From: Thalassospira profundimaris | Lineage (GTDB): Bacteria > Pseudomonadota > Alphaproteobacteria > Rhodospirillales > Thalassospiraceae | Assembly: GCF_003326795.1 (NCBI RefSeq) | Contig: NZ_JPWI01000009.1 | Location: forward strand, 62,001-126,000 | Direction: 5' to 3' | Length of the DNA stretch: 64,000 bases | Part shown: piece after piece, positions 42,953 through 53,899 of the stretch | Numbering within the stretch: position 1 is the first letter of the stretch | Layout: the number at the start of each line of letters is the position of its first letter | Notes under the pieces: generated by a model | The model's database searches: none | Told to the model about the DNA's origin: nothing | The model's input: the letters and a program-made list of their open reading frames with translations, nothing else | Translations under genes and position numbers: made by a program

Positions 42953-45100
42953 GTGACACACGCCGCTGCAGTTCAATCAAGCGCGATCACCATTGATTCG
43001 GAAAGCCGTTTCATAAACCGCGAACTTTCGTGGCTGGCTTTCAACAATCGCGTTCTTGAAGAAGCCCAGAATAGCGGGCACCCGCTGCTTGAACGCTTGC
43101 GCTTTCTGTCGATCTCGGCCAGCAACCTTGATGAATTTTACATGGTGCGCGTCGCAGGTCTTGTCGGTCAGTTGCGCGCAGGCATGACCAAGGTCAGTCA
43201 GGATGGTATGAGCCCGTCCGAGCAGCTGCGCGCCATTACCTTTGATGCCAACCAGCTGATGCAGGATCAGCAACGCATCTGGCGACAGCTTAGCCGTGAA
43301 ATGGAACAGCAGGGCATTTCGGTCATTGATCAGTCCGACCTGACCCAGACGGACCGCAAATGGCTTGATGGCTATTTCATGCGCGAAATCTTCCCGACCC
43401 TGACACCGCTTGCCATTGATCCGTCACACCCCTTCCCGTTCATTCCCAACCTTGGCTTTGCCATTGTGATGCAGCTGTTTGATCCGGCTGACGGGCACAA
43501 TATGCGCGGCCTGATCCCGGTCCCGCAAAAGATCGGGCGCTTCCTGCGTCTGCCGGGTCGCAATGAACGCTATCTTCCGGTCGAACAGGCGATCTTGCTG
43601 TATCTTGGCAAGCTGTTCCCGGGCTTTGACATGATCGAACATGGCTTCTTCCGTGTCATCCGTGACTCGGATGTCGAGATCGAGGAAGAAGCAGAAGATC
43701 TGGTGCGTGTTTTCAAAACCGCCCTGAAACGTCGCCGTCGCGGCAGCATCATCCGCCTTAAGGTCAATGCGGCAATCCCCGAAGACCTTCTGGACTTTGT
43801 CATTGATGAACTTGATGTCGCCCTTGAAGAAGTCGTCAAGGTTGACGGCCTTCTGGGGGTCGTCGATGTCAAACAGCTGATCGATTCCGATCTGCATCAT
43901 GACCTTTTGTTTGCCCCCTATGCGGCGCGTTACCCGGAACGTGTGCGTGACTTTGGCGGTGATTGCTTTGCTGCCATCAGCAAAAAGGACCTTGTGGTTC
44001 ACCACCCGTTCGAAGATTTCGACGTAGTGGTGCAGTTCCTGCTTCAGGCTGCACGCGACCCGGATGTCGTCACCATCAAGCAGACCCTTTATCGTACCTC
44101 GGAAAACAGCCCGATCGTCAAAGCCCTGATTGCGGCTGCCGAGGCCGGTAAATCCGTCACCGCCATGGTCGAACTCAAGGCCCGCTTTGACGAGGAAGCC
44201 AACCTGCGCTGGGCGGCCGACCTTGAACGTGCCGGCTGTCAGGTGGTTTATGGCTTCCTTGACTGGAAAACCCATGCCAAGGTGTCGCTGGTTGTCCGCC
44301 GCGAAACCCACGGCCTCAAGACCTATGTCCATTTCGGGACCGGGAACTATCACCCGATCACCGCAAAGTTCTATACCGACATTTCATTCTTCTCCTGCGA
44401 TCCGGCTTTGGGGCGCGATGCGGCAAGCATCTTTAACTTCATGACCGGTTATGCGACCCCGCGTTCCCTTGAAAAGATCGCGATTGCCCCGCATACACTC
44501 CGCCCGACACTTTTGACCCATATCGATCAGGAAATCGAAAACTGCAAGGCTGGCAAGCCATGTGGCATCTGGGCCAAGATGAACAGTCTGGTCGATCCGG
44601 TGGTGATTGATGCGCTCTATCGGGCAAGCCAGGCCGGTGTGCATGTTGAACTGGTGGTGCGCGGGATTTGCTGTTTGCGTCCGGGTGTGCCGGGGCTTTC
44701 GGAAAATATCCGGGTCAAATCAATTGTCGGTCGCTTCCTTGAACATTCGCGTATTGTGGTCTTTGCCAATGGGGCAAAGCTTCCGTCGCGCAAGGCCAAG
44801 GCCTTTATCTCGTCTGCGGACTGGATGCCGCGTAATTTGAACCGTCGTGTTGAAACCCTTGTTCCGGTTGAAAATCCGACCTGTCAGCGCCAGATTGTTG
44901 AACAGATCATGATTGCCAACCTCAAAGACACGGCACAGGCCTGGTACCTGCAAGCTGACGGTTCCTATGAACGCTGCGAAGCCGGTGAAAAGGCGTTTTC
45001 GTCACACCAGTATTTCATGACCAACCCGTCCCTGTCAGGCCGCGGTAGCGCCCTGAATGAAGAGGACCCGAATGTCCCCGTTCTGCAGCTTGATGATTGA
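42953..45100 (+). CDS. ppk: Polyphosphate kinase 1
   Basis: It reversibly transfers the terminal phosphate of ATP to polyphosphate. It has 715 residues, normal length, with the four PPK1 domains. The N domain starts [19 protein letters not shown]. The catalytic His that becomes phosphorylated is in [11 protein letters not shown], and the second conserved His is in [10 protein letters not shown]. The GTG at 42953 is preceded by AGGAGG at 6 nt and so decides the start. ppx follows 45 bp later, so synthesis and breakdown enzymes are likely co-transcribed. Confidence 0.97.
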   Translation: MTHAAAVQSSAITIDSESRFINRELSWLAFNNRVLEEAQNSGHPLLERLRFLSISASNLDEFYMVRVAGLVGQLRAGMTKVSQDGMSPSEQLRAITFDANQLMQDQQRIWRQLSREMEQQGISVIDQSDLTQTDRKWLDGYFMREIFPTLTPLAIDPSHPFPFIPNLGFAIVMQLFDPADGHNMRGLIPVPQKIGRFLRLPGRNERYLPVEQAILLYLGKLFPGFDMIEHGFFRVIRDSDVEIEEEAEDLVRVFKTALKRRRRGSIIRLKVNAAIPEDLLDFVIDELDVALEEVVKVDGLLGVVDVKQLIDSDLHHDLLFAPYAARYPERVRDFGGDCFAAISKKDLVVHHPFEDFDVVVQFLLQAARDPDVVTIKQTLYRTSENSPIVKALIAAAEAGKSVTAMVELKARFDEEANLRWAADLERAGCQVVYGFLDWKTHAKVSLVVRRETHGLKTYVHFGTGNYHPITAKFYTDISFFSCDPALGRDAASIFNFMTGYATPRSLEKIAIAPHTLRPTLLTHIDQEIENCKAGKPCGIWAKMNSLVDPVVIDALYRASQAGVHVELVVRGICCLRPGVPGLSENIRVKSIVGRFLEHSRIVVFANGAKLPSRKAKAFISSADWMPRNLNRRVETLVPVENPTCQRQIVEQIMIANLKDTAQAWYLQADGSYERCEAGEKAFSSHQYFMTNPSLSGRGSALNEEDPNVPVLQLDD

Positions 45101-45145
45101 TCCTTCCAAGATGCAGACACACGACCAACAGGTGCCATCAACAGT

Positions 45146-46624
45146 ATGCTAACTGACCAACGGGCTTCCAACCGCATCGCGATTATTGATGTTGGCTCAA
45201 ACTCTGTGCGCCTTGTCATTTTCGATGGCATGACACGTGCCCCAGTCCCGATTTTCAACGAGAAAGTCATGTGCGGACTGGGACGCGACCCCGAAGACAC
45301 CGGCAAGCTCAATCCCGAGGGGGTCGAGCTTGCCGTGGTCGCCATGCAGCGGTTTGCAACGCTTTTGCGTGCCATGAAGGTCGCTCGTGTAGATGTTCTT
45401 GCCACCGCTGCTGTGCGCGCGGCAAGTGATGGCAAACTGTTTTGTGATCGCATTGCCAGGGAAACCGGACTGACGGTCAAGGTAATTGACGGCCTTGAAG
45501 AAGCGCGGCTTTCTGCCCTTGGCATTATTTCCGGTGACCCGGTTGCAAGTGGCATTATGGGCGATATTGGTGGTGGGTCGCTTGAACTCGTCCTGCTTGA
45601 TCGGGGCGAGATTAAAAAGCGCGTCAGCCTTCCCCTCGGGGCCATGCGTCTTCATGCCGTATTCGGTTCGAACCGTGCGCGCCTGACCGCCGAAATCACC
45701 CGTTATCTTGACAGTGTCGACTGGCTCTCCGAAGCAAGCGGGCAGCAGCTTTTTGCGGTTGGCGGATCATGGCGTTCGATTGCCAAACTGTTCATCGCCC
45801 AGGAAAACTATCCGATTTCTGTGGTGCATAACCTAGCAATGCCGCGATCCGAAATGGATGAACTGACCCACATTATTTCGCAGCAAAGCCGTATCTCGCT
45901 TGAAAAGATTGGCGGTGTCTCCAAACGCCGTGTCGACAGCCTGCCCCATGCCGCCCTTGTCATGAACATGCTGTTGGCGCGCATGTGCCCGAACGAGGTC
46001 GTCTTTTCCGGCCATGGCCTGCGTGAAGGCTGGATGTATGAAGTCCTGCCAGAAGACTTGCGTCAGCGCGACCCGCTTCTTGATGCCTGCCTCAGCTTCG
46101 CCGAAGACGGTGAACGCTTCCATCAGCATGGCGAGGAAGTCGCACGCTGGTGTGCGCCCATCTTCTCCGAACTGCCTGACAATATCGAACGCTTGCGCCT
46201 TGCAGCCTGTATCATTGGCGATGTCGGCTGGAACGAACATCCTGATTATCGCGCAATACAGAGCTATAACCGCATTCTGCGTCACCCCTATCTTGATCTG
46301 AACCATCATGACCGGGTGTTTCTCGCCTACACAATCGGGTCGCGCTATACCGGCAATTTCAAGGGTGATGAAGCCAGCGACCGGATCCTTGATGATGATG
46401 CCCGTCTGACCGGCCGCCTGTTTGGTCATGTCATTCGACTTGGGCATACGCTTTCGGGCGGGGTTGAGGGCATTTTGCAACAAACCCGGCTTCTGCTTGA
46501 AGGTGACAAGCTAATCCTTGAGTTCGATGAAAAGGTCTCGACACTCTATGGCGAGGTTGTTGAACAACGGCTTTCAAAGCTTGCCAAACTGATGAACCGC
46601 GAAAGCGAAGTCCGTCTGAAATAA
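45146..46624 (+). CDS. ppx: Exopolyphosphatase / GppA phosphatase family
   Basis: It hydrolyses polyphosphate from its ends, and possibly pppGpp. It has 492 residues: an ASKHA-fold phosphatase domain (about 10-310) with IDVGSNSVRLVIFD, a Glu in RAASDGKLFCDR-to-GLEEARLSA and the second phosphate loop GDIGGGSLELV, then an HD-like helical domain with HHDRVFLAY. The ATG at 45146 has only a weak ribosome site, which may mean coupling to ppk. ppk and ppx together set polyphosphate levels. Confidence 0.94.
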   Translation: MLTDQRASNRIAIIDVGSNSVRLVIFDGMTRAPVPIFNEKVMCGLGRDPEDTGKLNPEGVELAVVAMQRFATLLRAMKVARVDVLATAAVRAASDGKLFCDRIARETGLTVKVIDGLEEARLSALGIISGDPVASGIMGDIGGGSLELVLLDRGEIKKRVSLPLGAMRLHAVFGSNRARLTAEITRYLDSVDWLSEASGQQLFAVGGSWRSIAKLFIAQENYPISVVHNLAMPRSEMDELTHIISQQSRISLEKIGGVSKRRVDSLPHAALVMNMLLARMCPNEVVFSGHGLREGWMYEVLPEDLRQRDPLLDACLSFAEDGERFHQHGEEVARWCAPIFSELPDNIERLRLAACIIGDVGWNEHPDYRAIQSYNRILRHPYLDLNHHDRVFLAYTIGSRYTGNFKGDEASDRILDDDARLTGRLFGHVIRLGHTLSGGVEGILQQTRLLLEGDKLILEFDEKVSTLYGEVVEQRLSKLAKLMNRESEVRLK

Positions 46625-46782
46625 TTCAGGAACGGTTTGCTTTCGCATACAAAACCGCTATCTTGGGGTTGCCTTTCGGCACCCCGTCCGCGGAAAGGGC
46701 TGCGCCCACTCTAGAACGCATATGAAACAAACGGTTTCCTTGCCTGTCAGGCGGACACAGGCCCCATCATCAGGGGAATCGT

Positions 46783-48060
46783 ATGTCCGCGTCACGTACA
46801 TACAAATCCGACAAAACCTCTTCTGCACCATCACGTCTTGTCTTTGACGGGCGCTTGAGCCTTGAACAGCAACGCAAACGTGCCAAGGAACTTTTGCGTG
46901 CCCTGCACGCTTCTGATCCCGATGCAATCGAACGCTTTGCGCAAAACGGCCAAACGATCCCGGATACAGAAATTTCAGAGACCAAGCTCGCCGATGCTCA
47001 GATGGTGATCGCGCGCGAGAACGGCTTTGCCAGTTGGCCAAAACTCAAACATCACATTGACCGTATCACCGAACACACCCGCCAGATCGCAACCGGCATG
47101 CAGCCGATGCTTGACACCGGGAACACCCTTCATCTGCGATGTGGTTCGGATATCCGCAACGGACTTCAGATTGCCGGTTTCCAGGGAGACTTTCTGGAAT
47201 TTGCCGACCCGTTCTGTCAGGGGCCGGTGCCAAACCTGCCGCTTGATGAATTTGTATCGGTCAGGGCCGATTTCATTGCCAGTAGCTATCAGATTACCCC
47301 CAAAGATGCTCTTGCACGATGCCAACGGGAATATGGCGCTTTAACAACCCTTGGCGATTACGAACATGTTGTTCTCTGGTTCGAACATGACAGTTACGAT
47401 CAGCTGATTTTGGCATTTCTGATGGATTTCATCGCCGCCACCCGACCGAACACACTCCTTGAACTGATATCGGTTGGACAGGTCCCCGGCGTTGAACGCT
47501 TCATCGGTCTGGGGCAGCTCTCCCCGGAACTTCTGATCTGGTGCTGGGAGAACCATCGGCTACCTGTGTCCGAAGCCATGCTGCGTGCCGGACAGTCGGC
47601 TTGGCAGGCCGTTCGATCATCCAGCCCTGACGCCCTGCAATCCGTCATTGAAAAAGGCGACACATCCTTGCCCCATATGATTGCGGCATTGAAACGCCAT
47701 CACGCCGAACGCCCCGATCCGCAAACCGGGCTTGGCCTGACCCAGAAACTGATCCTTCAAATCATTGCCAACCATGGGCAGCTGACAGTCGGGAAGGTCT
47801 TTGGTCATCTGATGCGAAGTTACGACCCGCTTCCCTATCTTGGCGACCTGATGTTCTGGACCGAAATTCAGACAATGATGAAATCCACGACGCCACTTTT
47901 CACCCTGTCAGGCGACAACAATCAGGATTGGCCAACCCGCACCATCTCGCTGACGCCGGAAGGTATCGAAACCCTGTCGGGAAAACGCAACTTCCTGAAA
48001 AGCTTCACCGGCACACGGTGGGTCGGCGGGATCGCGATCCGCCCGAAGCAGTTTGACTGA
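46783..48060 (+). CDS. DUF1835 domain protein
   Basis: 425 residues. The N-terminal 90 residues are helical, with DAQMVIARENGFASWPKLKHH, a motif seen in front of many DUF1835 domains and similar to an ankyrin-like edge. The DUF1835 core follows: LHLRCGSDIRNGLQIAGFQG (in parts LHLRCGSDIR, NGLQIAGFQG), then FADPFCQGPVPN and the VVLWFEHDSYDQLILAFLMD stretch. A C-terminal winged-helix-like part (LTQKLILQIIANHGQLTVGK) could bind nucleic acid. The family has no established role. The start at 46783 follows AGGGG at 6 nt. Confidence 0.85.
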   Translation: MSASRTYKSDKTSSAPSRLVFDGRLSLEQQRKRAKELLRALHASDPDAIERFAQNGQTIPDTEISETKLADAQMVIARENGFASWPKLKHHIDRITEHTRQIATGMQPMLDTGNTLHLRCGSDIRNGLQIAGFQGDFLEFADPFCQGPVPNLPLDEFVSVRADFIASSYQITPKDALARCQREYGALTTLGDYEHVVLWFEHDSYDQLILAFLMDFIAATRPNTLLELISVGQVPGVERFIGLGQLSPELLIWCWENHRLPVSEAMLRAGQSAWQAVRSSSPDALQSVIEKGDTSLPHMIAALKRHHAERPDPQTGLGLTQKLILQIIANHGQLTVGKVFGHLMRSYDPLPYLGDLMFWTEIQTMMKSTTPLFTLSGDNNQDWPTRTISLTPEGIETLSGKRNFLKSFTGTRWVGGIAIRPKQFD

Positions 48061-48114
48061 CGCGATCCAGCCAAGGCAAGTTTACTTTGTCTTGCCAGAT
48101 TGTGATTCTGGCGG

Positions 48115-49143
48115 TCAGGCGTTCCAGAAAAGATCGGCGTTCACGTTCTTATTTTCAACCAGATACTTCAACTGCTCCAGACGAATGTGTTTTCTGCCGA
48201 ACAGGTCTTCAGCCCTCGCCTTCTCTGCCCTTAGGCGGTTGGCAACTTGGATCGCACCTTTTTCTGCATTCCACTTGAACCCAATATTGGGCAATACACT
48301 GTGGAGTTTATCAAATGACACGCGGTAGCTGCGAGCATCCGCCTGCGCATCATCAGAATAGGTCAAATCGCAACCCGGGATGACTTTTTGAACTGTCCTT
48401 GCAATATCGATCACTTGGTAGTTCTGCTCGTTCGTACCCACGTTAAAGGCTTCACCACTGACCAGCTTGGCCGGAGCAGTCATCACCGCCTCGAAACTCG
48501 CGCTCATATCTTCGACATGCAGAAGTGGACGCCACGCCGAACCATCGGACAGAAGCTTCACCTCACCGGTAACGATAGCACGTGCGGTAAGGTTGTTGAG
48601 AACCACGTCAATACGAATGCGCGGAGAGTCACCATAACAGGTCGCATTACGCATAAAGACCGGCTCGAAATTCTCGTCCTTCATGGTTAGCAACGCGTTT
48701 TCGCAGTCGATTTTGCTTTTGGCATACGGCGTCAGAGGAAGCGTCGGCGAAGTTTCATCCACCGGCTTTGAAACGTCTGCAGCACCATACAGCGAACAAG
48801 ATGAAGCAAACACGAAACGCTTGATACCGTGTTTCTTTGACATCTCTGCCAGCTTCATTGTTGCCTTGAAATTGATCGCGTCTGTAAGTTCTGGCGCAAA
48901 GTCCCCCAGCGGATCATTGCTCAGCGCCGCCAGATGAATAACCGCGTCAACACCCTCTACATCTTTTTCCTCGATGTTTCGCATATCCACAGTTCTAACC
49001 TCGTCGACGGACGGTGGCGCCCAAAGGTCCAGACCGTTGAAATATCCCGTATCGAGGCCAATAACTGAATGTCCACGAGACTTCAGGAACGCGGACATAA
49101 CACTTCCGACGTACCCCTGATAACCGGTCAATAATACTCTCAT
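48115..49143 (-). CDS. NAD-dependent sugar epimerase/dehydratase (extended SDR)
   Basis: 342 residues. GYQGYVGSVM is the cofactor loop near the start, HLAALSNDP follows, and SSCSLYG plus YAKSK (catalytic Tyr and Lys) form the active site. FMRNATCYGDSPRIRIDVVL lies after it. The start at 49143 (MRVLLTG) is the standard N-terminus. It is the minus-strand member of the sugar cluster, divergent from the glycosyltransferase across about 290 bp. It could act as an epimerase or 4-reductase on the C-methylated sugar; no CDP-glucose 4,6-dehydratase signature is evident. Confidence 0.85.
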   Translation of the reverse strand: MRVLLTGYQGYVGSVMSAFLKSRGHSVIGLDTGYFNGLDLWAPPSVDEVRTVDMRNIEEKDVEGVDAVIHLAALSNDPLGDFAPELTDAINFKATMKLAEMSKKHGIKRFVFASSCSLYGAADVSKPVDETSPTLPLTPYAKSKIDCENALLTMKDENFEPVFMRNATCYGDSPRIRIDVVLNNLTARAIVTGEVKLLSDGSAWRPLLHVEDMSASFEAVMTAPAKLVSGEAFNVGTNEQNYQVIDIARTVQKVIPGCDLTYSDDAQADARSYRVSFDKLHSVLPNIGFKWNAEKGAIQVANRLRAEKARAEDLFGRKHIRLEQLKYLVENKNVNADLFWNA

Positions 49144-49436
49144 GAATGGTCTTTCTGTTGATATGCTTGGGAAGGTGTCCGTTTTACCGCACAACGACAC
49201 AATTTAGCAAAGCGAACAAACTTTCTTTCTCTTCGAGCATTTTCTAGTTCTTCGTAGAAATGCTTTCAACAGCAAATACCGCAACCAACGGTGAAGCGTC
49301 ACAGGAATCAGATAGTTTTCCTGCTCTCAAAAGCCCCGGACATAATTCATCTTGGCAAGAATCTGTCGTTGGACATTAAGTCAGGATTGAGTATGTTCAG
49401 CCGCACATAAAAATCGACACTTTGCAGGGAACCTAA

Positions 49437-50318
49437 ATGACGGCGAGAACAACAGTTATTACAATCACCCACAACGGGGGGCTCGTCATTGGCGGGCTGT
49501 TGGAATCGCTACCTGCAGACCTTCCTCTGATTGTCATTGATAACGCTTCCGAGGATGATACTCTTGATATCGTTACCAAACTGCGCCCCGATGCGAAAAT
49601 CATTCGCAACCGTGTTGGGCTTGGTTATGGAACGGCGGCAAGTCAGGGACTTGACATTGTCGAGACGGAATTCGCCCTGCTCGCCAACCCTGACTCTTTG
49701 ATTTCAGCCAATGCCATCGACGCATTGGTCGGCGCAGCGGATCAGTATCCCGAGGCCGCGATGTTTGGCCCGCTCCACAAGGATGGAAACGGCGAGATCG
49801 AACCCAGCCACGATGTCGAACTCTGGAAACGCCGCGAGTTTGGCAGACTTGCCTATGATTGCGTCCCTGAAGGTCCAATCTGTGTCGAGTTTCTCTCTGG
49901 TGCGGTCAATCTGGTGCGTATGGATATCATGCGCCAAGTCGGTTTTTATGATCCCGAGATCTTTCTGTATTATGACGACGATGACATGTGCGCACGCATG
50001 CTGCGCGCTGGTCACAGTATGATACTGGTTGCCGACTCAGTCGTTATGCACCTCAATGGTGGATCTGTAAGACCTAACCGGGCCTATTACTGGGAAAAAT
50101 TCTGGCACCTTGCGTGGTCACGAATTTACTTTGAACGCAAATACAAGGGTCGCTTAGCTGCAGCCTGTCTTGGCATTCGACATTCCTTGCGATTTGGCTG
50201 GAAAGCCGTTCTGTACGGAGTATCCCTGCAGCGCAAGAAGGGCTGGCGCGATCTCGCAAGATGTGCCGGATCGCTTGCAGCGATCATGGGTTTTAGGGCG
50301 GCAAAACGTCCGCACTGA
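49437..50318 (+). CDS. Family 2 glycosyltransferase
   Basis: A 293-residue GT-A enzyme adding a sugar to a surface glycan. The N-terminus TVITITHNGGLVIGGLLESL is the GT2 start, VIDNASEDDTLDIV holds the nucleotide-binding Asp, ANPDSL is the DxD-like site, and FLYYDDDDMCARML follows in the acceptor region. This is the rhamnosyltransferase-like WbbL subgroup. There are no clear membrane segments. The start ATG has only a weak ribosome site. It is the first plus-strand gene of the glycan cluster. Confidence 0.88.
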   Translation: MTARTTVITITHNGGLVIGGLLESLPADLPLIVIDNASEDDTLDIVTKLRPDAKIIRNRVGLGYGTAASQGLDIVETEFALLANPDSLISANAIDALVGAADQYPEAAMFGPLHKDGNGEIEPSHDVELWKRREFGRLAYDCVPEGPICVEFLSGAVNLVRMDIMRQVGFYDPEIFLYYDDDDMCARMLRAGHSMILVADSVVMHLNGGSVRPNRAYYWEKFWHLAWSRIYFERKYKGRLAAACLGIRHSLRFGWKAVLYGVSLQRKKGWRDLARCAGSLAAIMGFRAAKRPH

Positions 50319-50373
50319 AGTGACAGTCTGTAGAAACTGACACATTAATCTGGACAAATGGGTAACTATTCTG

Positions 50374-51144
50374 ATGAAGGCAGTAATTCTCGCGGGCGGT
50401 TATGGCAGCCGATTGAGTGAAGAGACATCGGTGAAGCCAAAGCCGATGGTCGAAATTGGTGGTAAACCGATCCTTTGGCACCTGATGAAAATCTATTCGG
50501 CTCATGGCGTGAATGAATTTGTCATCTGCCTTGGCTACAAGGGATATGTGATCAAGGAATATTTTGCCAATTACTTCCTCCATCATGCTGATGTTACCAT
50601 CGACATGTCGTCAAACCAGCTTGAATATCACAATGCCAATGCCGAACCCTGGAAGATCACTCTGGTAGATACTGGCTTAAACAGCATGACAGGCGGACGC
50701 ATCAAACGCGTTTCAGACCATCTTGATGACCACGAGCCGTTCTGCCTGACCTATGGAGACGGGCTTGGCAACGTGGACATTACAGCCAGCATTGACTTCC
50801 ACAAAAAGCAGGGGCGAAAGGCAACCATGACGGTTGTTTCCCCCCCCGGCAGATTTGGTGCAACTGTGCTCGACGGAGACCGTGTTTCCGCTTTCCAGGA
50901 AAAGCCACTTGGCGATGGTGCGCGTATCAATGCCGGGTTCTTTGTCTGCGAAAAGTCTGTTCTGGCCGAAATCAACGATGATCAAACCGTATGGGAAGCA
51001 GAACCACTGCGTAACTTGACAGATCAGGATCAACTTTCTGCATGGCGACACGACGGTTTCTGGCAGCCGATGGATACCCTCAGAGAAAAGCATATGCTTG
51101 AAAATCTCTGGTCAGAAGGCAAAGCTCCTTGGAAAGTCTGGTGA
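50374..51144 (+). CDS. rfbF: Glucose-1-phosphate cytidylyltransferase
   Basis: It makes CDP-glucose from CTP and glucose 1-phosphate, the entry to CDP-linked 6-deoxy and 3,6-dideoxy sugars. It has 256 residues, family length. [20 protein letters not shown] (in parts [15 protein letters not shown] and TSVKPKPM) is the nucleotidyl loop; [11 protein letters not shown] holds metal-binding Asp. The [16 protein letters not shown] region is RfbF-specific. The methyltransferase gene follows about 100 bp later. Confidence 0.94.
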   Translation: MKAVILAGGYGSRLSEETSVKPKPMVEIGGKPILWHLMKIYSAHGVNEFVICLGYKGYVIKEYFANYFLHHADVTIDMSSNQLEYHNANAEPWKITLVDTGLNSMTGGRIKRVSDHLDDHEPFCLTYGDGLGNVDITASIDFHKKQGRKATMTVVSPPGRFGATVLDGDRVSAFQEKPLGDGARINAGFFVCEKSVLAEINDDQTVWEAEPLRNLTDQDQLSAWRHDGFWQPMDTLREKHMLENLWSEGKAPWKVW

Positions 51145-51243
51145 CCGGCTGCAAACTGCAATAGACATCGACATTGATAACCTGAAGTGCACCAATATTT
51201 CCGAGGCACGGCGTGCTTCGACAGTTTTGATGATGGACACGAA

Positions 51244-52476
51244 ATGACAACGCCAACTTGCCGTGCTTGCGGCACCGATCTTGAACATACTCTTGTTGAT
51301 CTGGGTCTCAGCCCGCTTGCGAACTCCTATGTTCCACTTGATCACAAGACCGATACCGACCCGGCTTACCCGCTGCACGCGCGTGTCTGCAGCAAATGCT
51401 TCCTCGTTCAGGTCGACGACGTTGTCCCGCCATCCGATATCTTTAGTCACTACGCCTATTTCTCAAGCTATTCGAGCAGTTGGGTCGAGCATGCTCGCAA
51501 ATATTGCGAGAGCGCCACGGAACGACTTGGCCTGAACGAAAACTCATTCGTTGTCGAGGTAGCGTCCAACGATGGTTATCTGTTGCAGCATTTCGTTGCC
51601 AACGGCGTGCCGGTTCTTGGCGTAGAACCGGCAGTCAATGTCGCAGCCGAAGCCGAGAAGAAAGGCGTCCGTAGTCTGGTCGCCTTCTTTGGCAAGGAAA
51701 CGGCTGAGAAAGTTGTTGCTGAACACGGGCATGCCAGTTTAACAGCAGCAAACAACGTTCTGGCACACGTACCCGATATCAACGATTTTGTGTCTGGCTT
51801 TGCGACCATCCTCAAGGATGACGGCGTATCGACCTTTGAGTTTCCCCATCTGTTGAACCTGTTGGAGGAAACGCAGTTCGACACAATCTATCATGAACAT
51901 TTTTCTTACCTGTCATTGTACGCGGTTGAAAAATGCTTTGCGGCAAACGGGCTTAAGGTCTTTGACGTCGAAGAACTGCCAACCCACGGCGGCAGCCTGC
52001 GCGTCTGGGCTCAGAAGATGATCGGGACGCGTCCGGAAAGCGATCGTCTGATTGCGTTGCGCTCCAAAGAAGCAGACGCGGGCATTTCAACACTTGCCTG
52101 CTACGAAGGTTTTGAAACCAAAGTTCAGAAAATCCGCGACGACCTGCTTGCCTTCCTCAAAAAAGCGAAGGCAGAAAACAAGACGGTCGCCGGTTACGGC
52201 GCAGCAGCAAAGGGTAATACCCTTTTGAATTACTGTGGAATTGGGACTGACCTGATTGACTTTGTTGTCGACGCAAATCCGCACAAGCAACAGACGCTTC
52301 TGCCCGGAAGCCGCATTCCGGTCCACGCCCCCGACACCCTCAAAGAACGCAAACCTGATTACGTGCTTATTCTGCCATGGAATTTACAGAACGAGATCAT
52401 GAATGATGTCGCATACGTAAAGCAGTGGGATGGAAAGTTTGTGGTCGCGGTACCTGAAGTTGCAGTCGTGGGATGA
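51244..52476 (+). CDS. Zinc-binding sugar C-methyltransferase (TylCIII/NovU-like)
   Basis: A SAM-dependent enzyme adding a methyl branch to a 4-keto deoxysugar. It has 410 residues. The N-terminal zinc site uses Cys6, Cys9, Cys49 and Cys52 (CRACG, VCSKCF), the Methyltransf_13 pattern. The Rossmann domain has EVASNDGYLLQHF as the SAM loop. The C-terminal Methyltransf_14 domain has AGYGAAAKGNTLLNYCGI. The start at 51244 (MTTPTCRACG) is preferred over an earlier in-frame ATG at 51187. It overlaps the RmlC-type gene by 4 nt. Confidence 0.9.
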   Translation: MTTPTCRACGTDLEHTLVDLGLSPLANSYVPLDHKTDTDPAYPLHARVCSKCFLVQVDDVVPPSDIFSHYAYFSSYSSSWVEHARKYCESATERLGLNENSFVVEVASNDGYLLQHFVANGVPVLGVEPAVNVAAEAEKKGVRSLVAFFGKETAEKVVAEHGHASLTAANNVLAHVPDINDFVSGFATILKDDGVSTFEFPHLLNLLEETQFDTIYHEHFSYLSLYAVEKCFAANGLKVFDVEELPTHGGSLRVWAQKMIGTRPESDRLIALRSKEADAGISTLACYEGFETKVQKIRDDLLAFLKKAKAENKTVAGYGAAAKGNTLLNYCGIGTDLIDFVVDANPHKQQTLLPGSRIPVHAPDTLKERKPDYVLILPWNLQNEIMNDVAYVKQWDGKFVVAVPEVAVVG

Positions 52477-53009
52477 AACTAACAAAGACAGATATTGCGG
52501 GTGTCGATCTGATCGAGCTTGAAAGGCACGAAGACGACCGCGGTTTTTTTGCACGATCCTTTTGTGTCGAAGAACTGGGTCAACATGGTCATGATTTTAC
52601 AATCCATCAGGCCAATCTGTCCTTCAATCATCATGTCGGCACATTGCGTGGAATGCATTACCAACAAGAACCCGTTGGAGATCCCAAGATCGTGCGATGC
52701 ATTGCCGGACGCATATTTGACGTCGTTATTGATCTGCGCGCGGGCTCTCCCACTTACTGCCAATGGACCTCAGCCGAACTTTCATCCCGCAATCGTAAAT
52801 CATTGATCATTCCGGCCGGTTGTGCTCACGGGTTCCTGACACTCGAGGACAACTCAGAAGTCATGTACCTGATGGGTGCGCCATTCAAAGCAGATCTCGC
52901 CGGCGGCGTTCGATGGGATGATCCCGCATTTGCAATTGAATGGCCAATGGCACCGACCATCATCAATGATCGAGATGCAAACTATCCCGACTATGAGCGA
53001 CTGAAATGA
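52473..53009 (+). CDS. dTDP-4-dehydrorhamnose 3,5-epimerase family (RmlC-like)
   Basis: A cupin epimerase of 178 residues acting on 4-keto-6-deoxy sugar nucleotides. The marks are FFARSFCVEELGQHG, NLSFNHHVGTLRGMHYQ with the catalytic His, FDVVIDLRAGSPTY and PAGCAHGFLTLEDNSEVMY. The ATG overlaps the methyltransferase stop (ATGA) and its stop overlaps the next gene, so all three are coupled. The usual substrate is dTDP-linked; here the neighbours suggest a CDP-linked sugar. Confidence 0.92.
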   Translation: MKLTKTDIAGVDLIELERHEDDRGFFARSFCVEELGQHGHDFTIHQANLSFNHHVGTLRGMHYQQEPVGDPKIVRCIAGRIFDVVIDLRAGSPTYCQWTSAELSSRNRKSLIIPAGCAHGFLTLEDNSEVMYLMGAPFKADLAGGVRWDDPAFAIEWPMAPTIINDRDANYPDYERLK

Positions 53010-53899
53010 AAGTCCTTGTAACTGGCGCCAATGGCCTGATCGGTTCACATGTTTACGCATCACTGCGTGCGTCGGGACATGATGTTCTGAGCTGCGGGCG
53101 TTCCGGTTCGCAGTCATGCACCCATCTGGTGGGTGATCTGCTAGATGTCGAATTTCGATCCCGCATCATTCATGACGAGAAACCTGACGGCTTGATCCAT
53201 CTGGCATGGCAAACCAGACATGGGCATTTCTGGAATGCACCGGATAATCCCGACTGGATGGCTGCATCCATCGATTTGCTAAGCCGGTTTCTGGATCACG
53301 GTGGCAAGCGCGCAGTTCTTGCCGGAAGTTGTGCCGAATATGACTGGACGACCACAAAGCCGGGCCAGAAGACACGCGAAACTGATGCGTGCAACCCAGC
53401 AACACTTTACGGTCAGGAAAAGCTCAAACTGGCTGATCACTGCCTGCGTTTGAACGATCAGGGTGCTTCAATCGCATGGGGTCGATTGTTCCTGCTCTGC
53501 GGGCCGGGCGAATATCCTGCCCGCTTCGTCCCTGCTGTTACCAGTGCATTACTTGCCAACGATGTTGCAAAGATGAGTTCCGGCACGCAAGTTCGGGACT
53601 TCATGCATGTCGAGGATGCAGGTTCGGCCTTCTCGAAGATATTCGATAGTCAATTCACCGGTATTGTCAACGTAGCCAGTGGCGAAGGACACTCACTTCT
53701 GTCTGTTGCAAACATGCTGCAAAACGTGATCGGACAGGGACAGATATCTGCGGGTAGCCTGCCTGACCGGCCAGATGATCCTCCCTACCTGGTTGCTGAT
53801 ACATCTGTTCTTGCAGAAACAATCGGCTTCAAGCCGAAATTTGACCTCGCGTCAGCTTTGGAAAGCTGTGTCGAATGGTGGCGAAATCATGAAACTTAA
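53006..53899 (+). CDS. NAD-dependent sugar epimerase/reductase (extended SDR)
   Basis: 297 residues. [12 protein letters not shown] is the cofactor loop, HLAWQTRHG follows, and [10 protein letters not shown] plus YGQEK give Ser/Tyr/Lys. The [13 protein letters not shown] region and [11 protein letters not shown] are typical of C-4 ketoreductases of deoxysugars. It starts in an ATGA overlap with the epimerase gene and its end overlaps the acyltransferase gene by 11 nt. It most likely reduces the 4-keto group after methylation and epimerisation. Confidence 0.86.
   Translation: MKVLVTGANGLIGSHVYASLRASGHDVLSCGRSGSQSCTHLVGDLLDVEFRSRIIHDEKPDGLIHLAWQTRHGHFWNAPDNPDWMAASIDLLSRFLDHGGKRAVLAGSCAEYDWTTTKPGQKTRETDACNPATLYGQEKLKLADHCLRLNDQGASIAWGRLFLLCGPGEYPARFVPAVTSALLANDVAKMSSGTQVRDFMHVEDAGSAFSKIFDSQFTGIVNVASGEGHSLLSVANMLQNVIGQGQISAGSLPDRPDDPPYLVADTSVLAETIGFKPKFDLASALESCVEWWRNHET

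Noticed and set aside
43424..44353. A 309-codon open frame on the minus strand
   Set aside because: It is antisense to ppk and carries no independent ribosome site.
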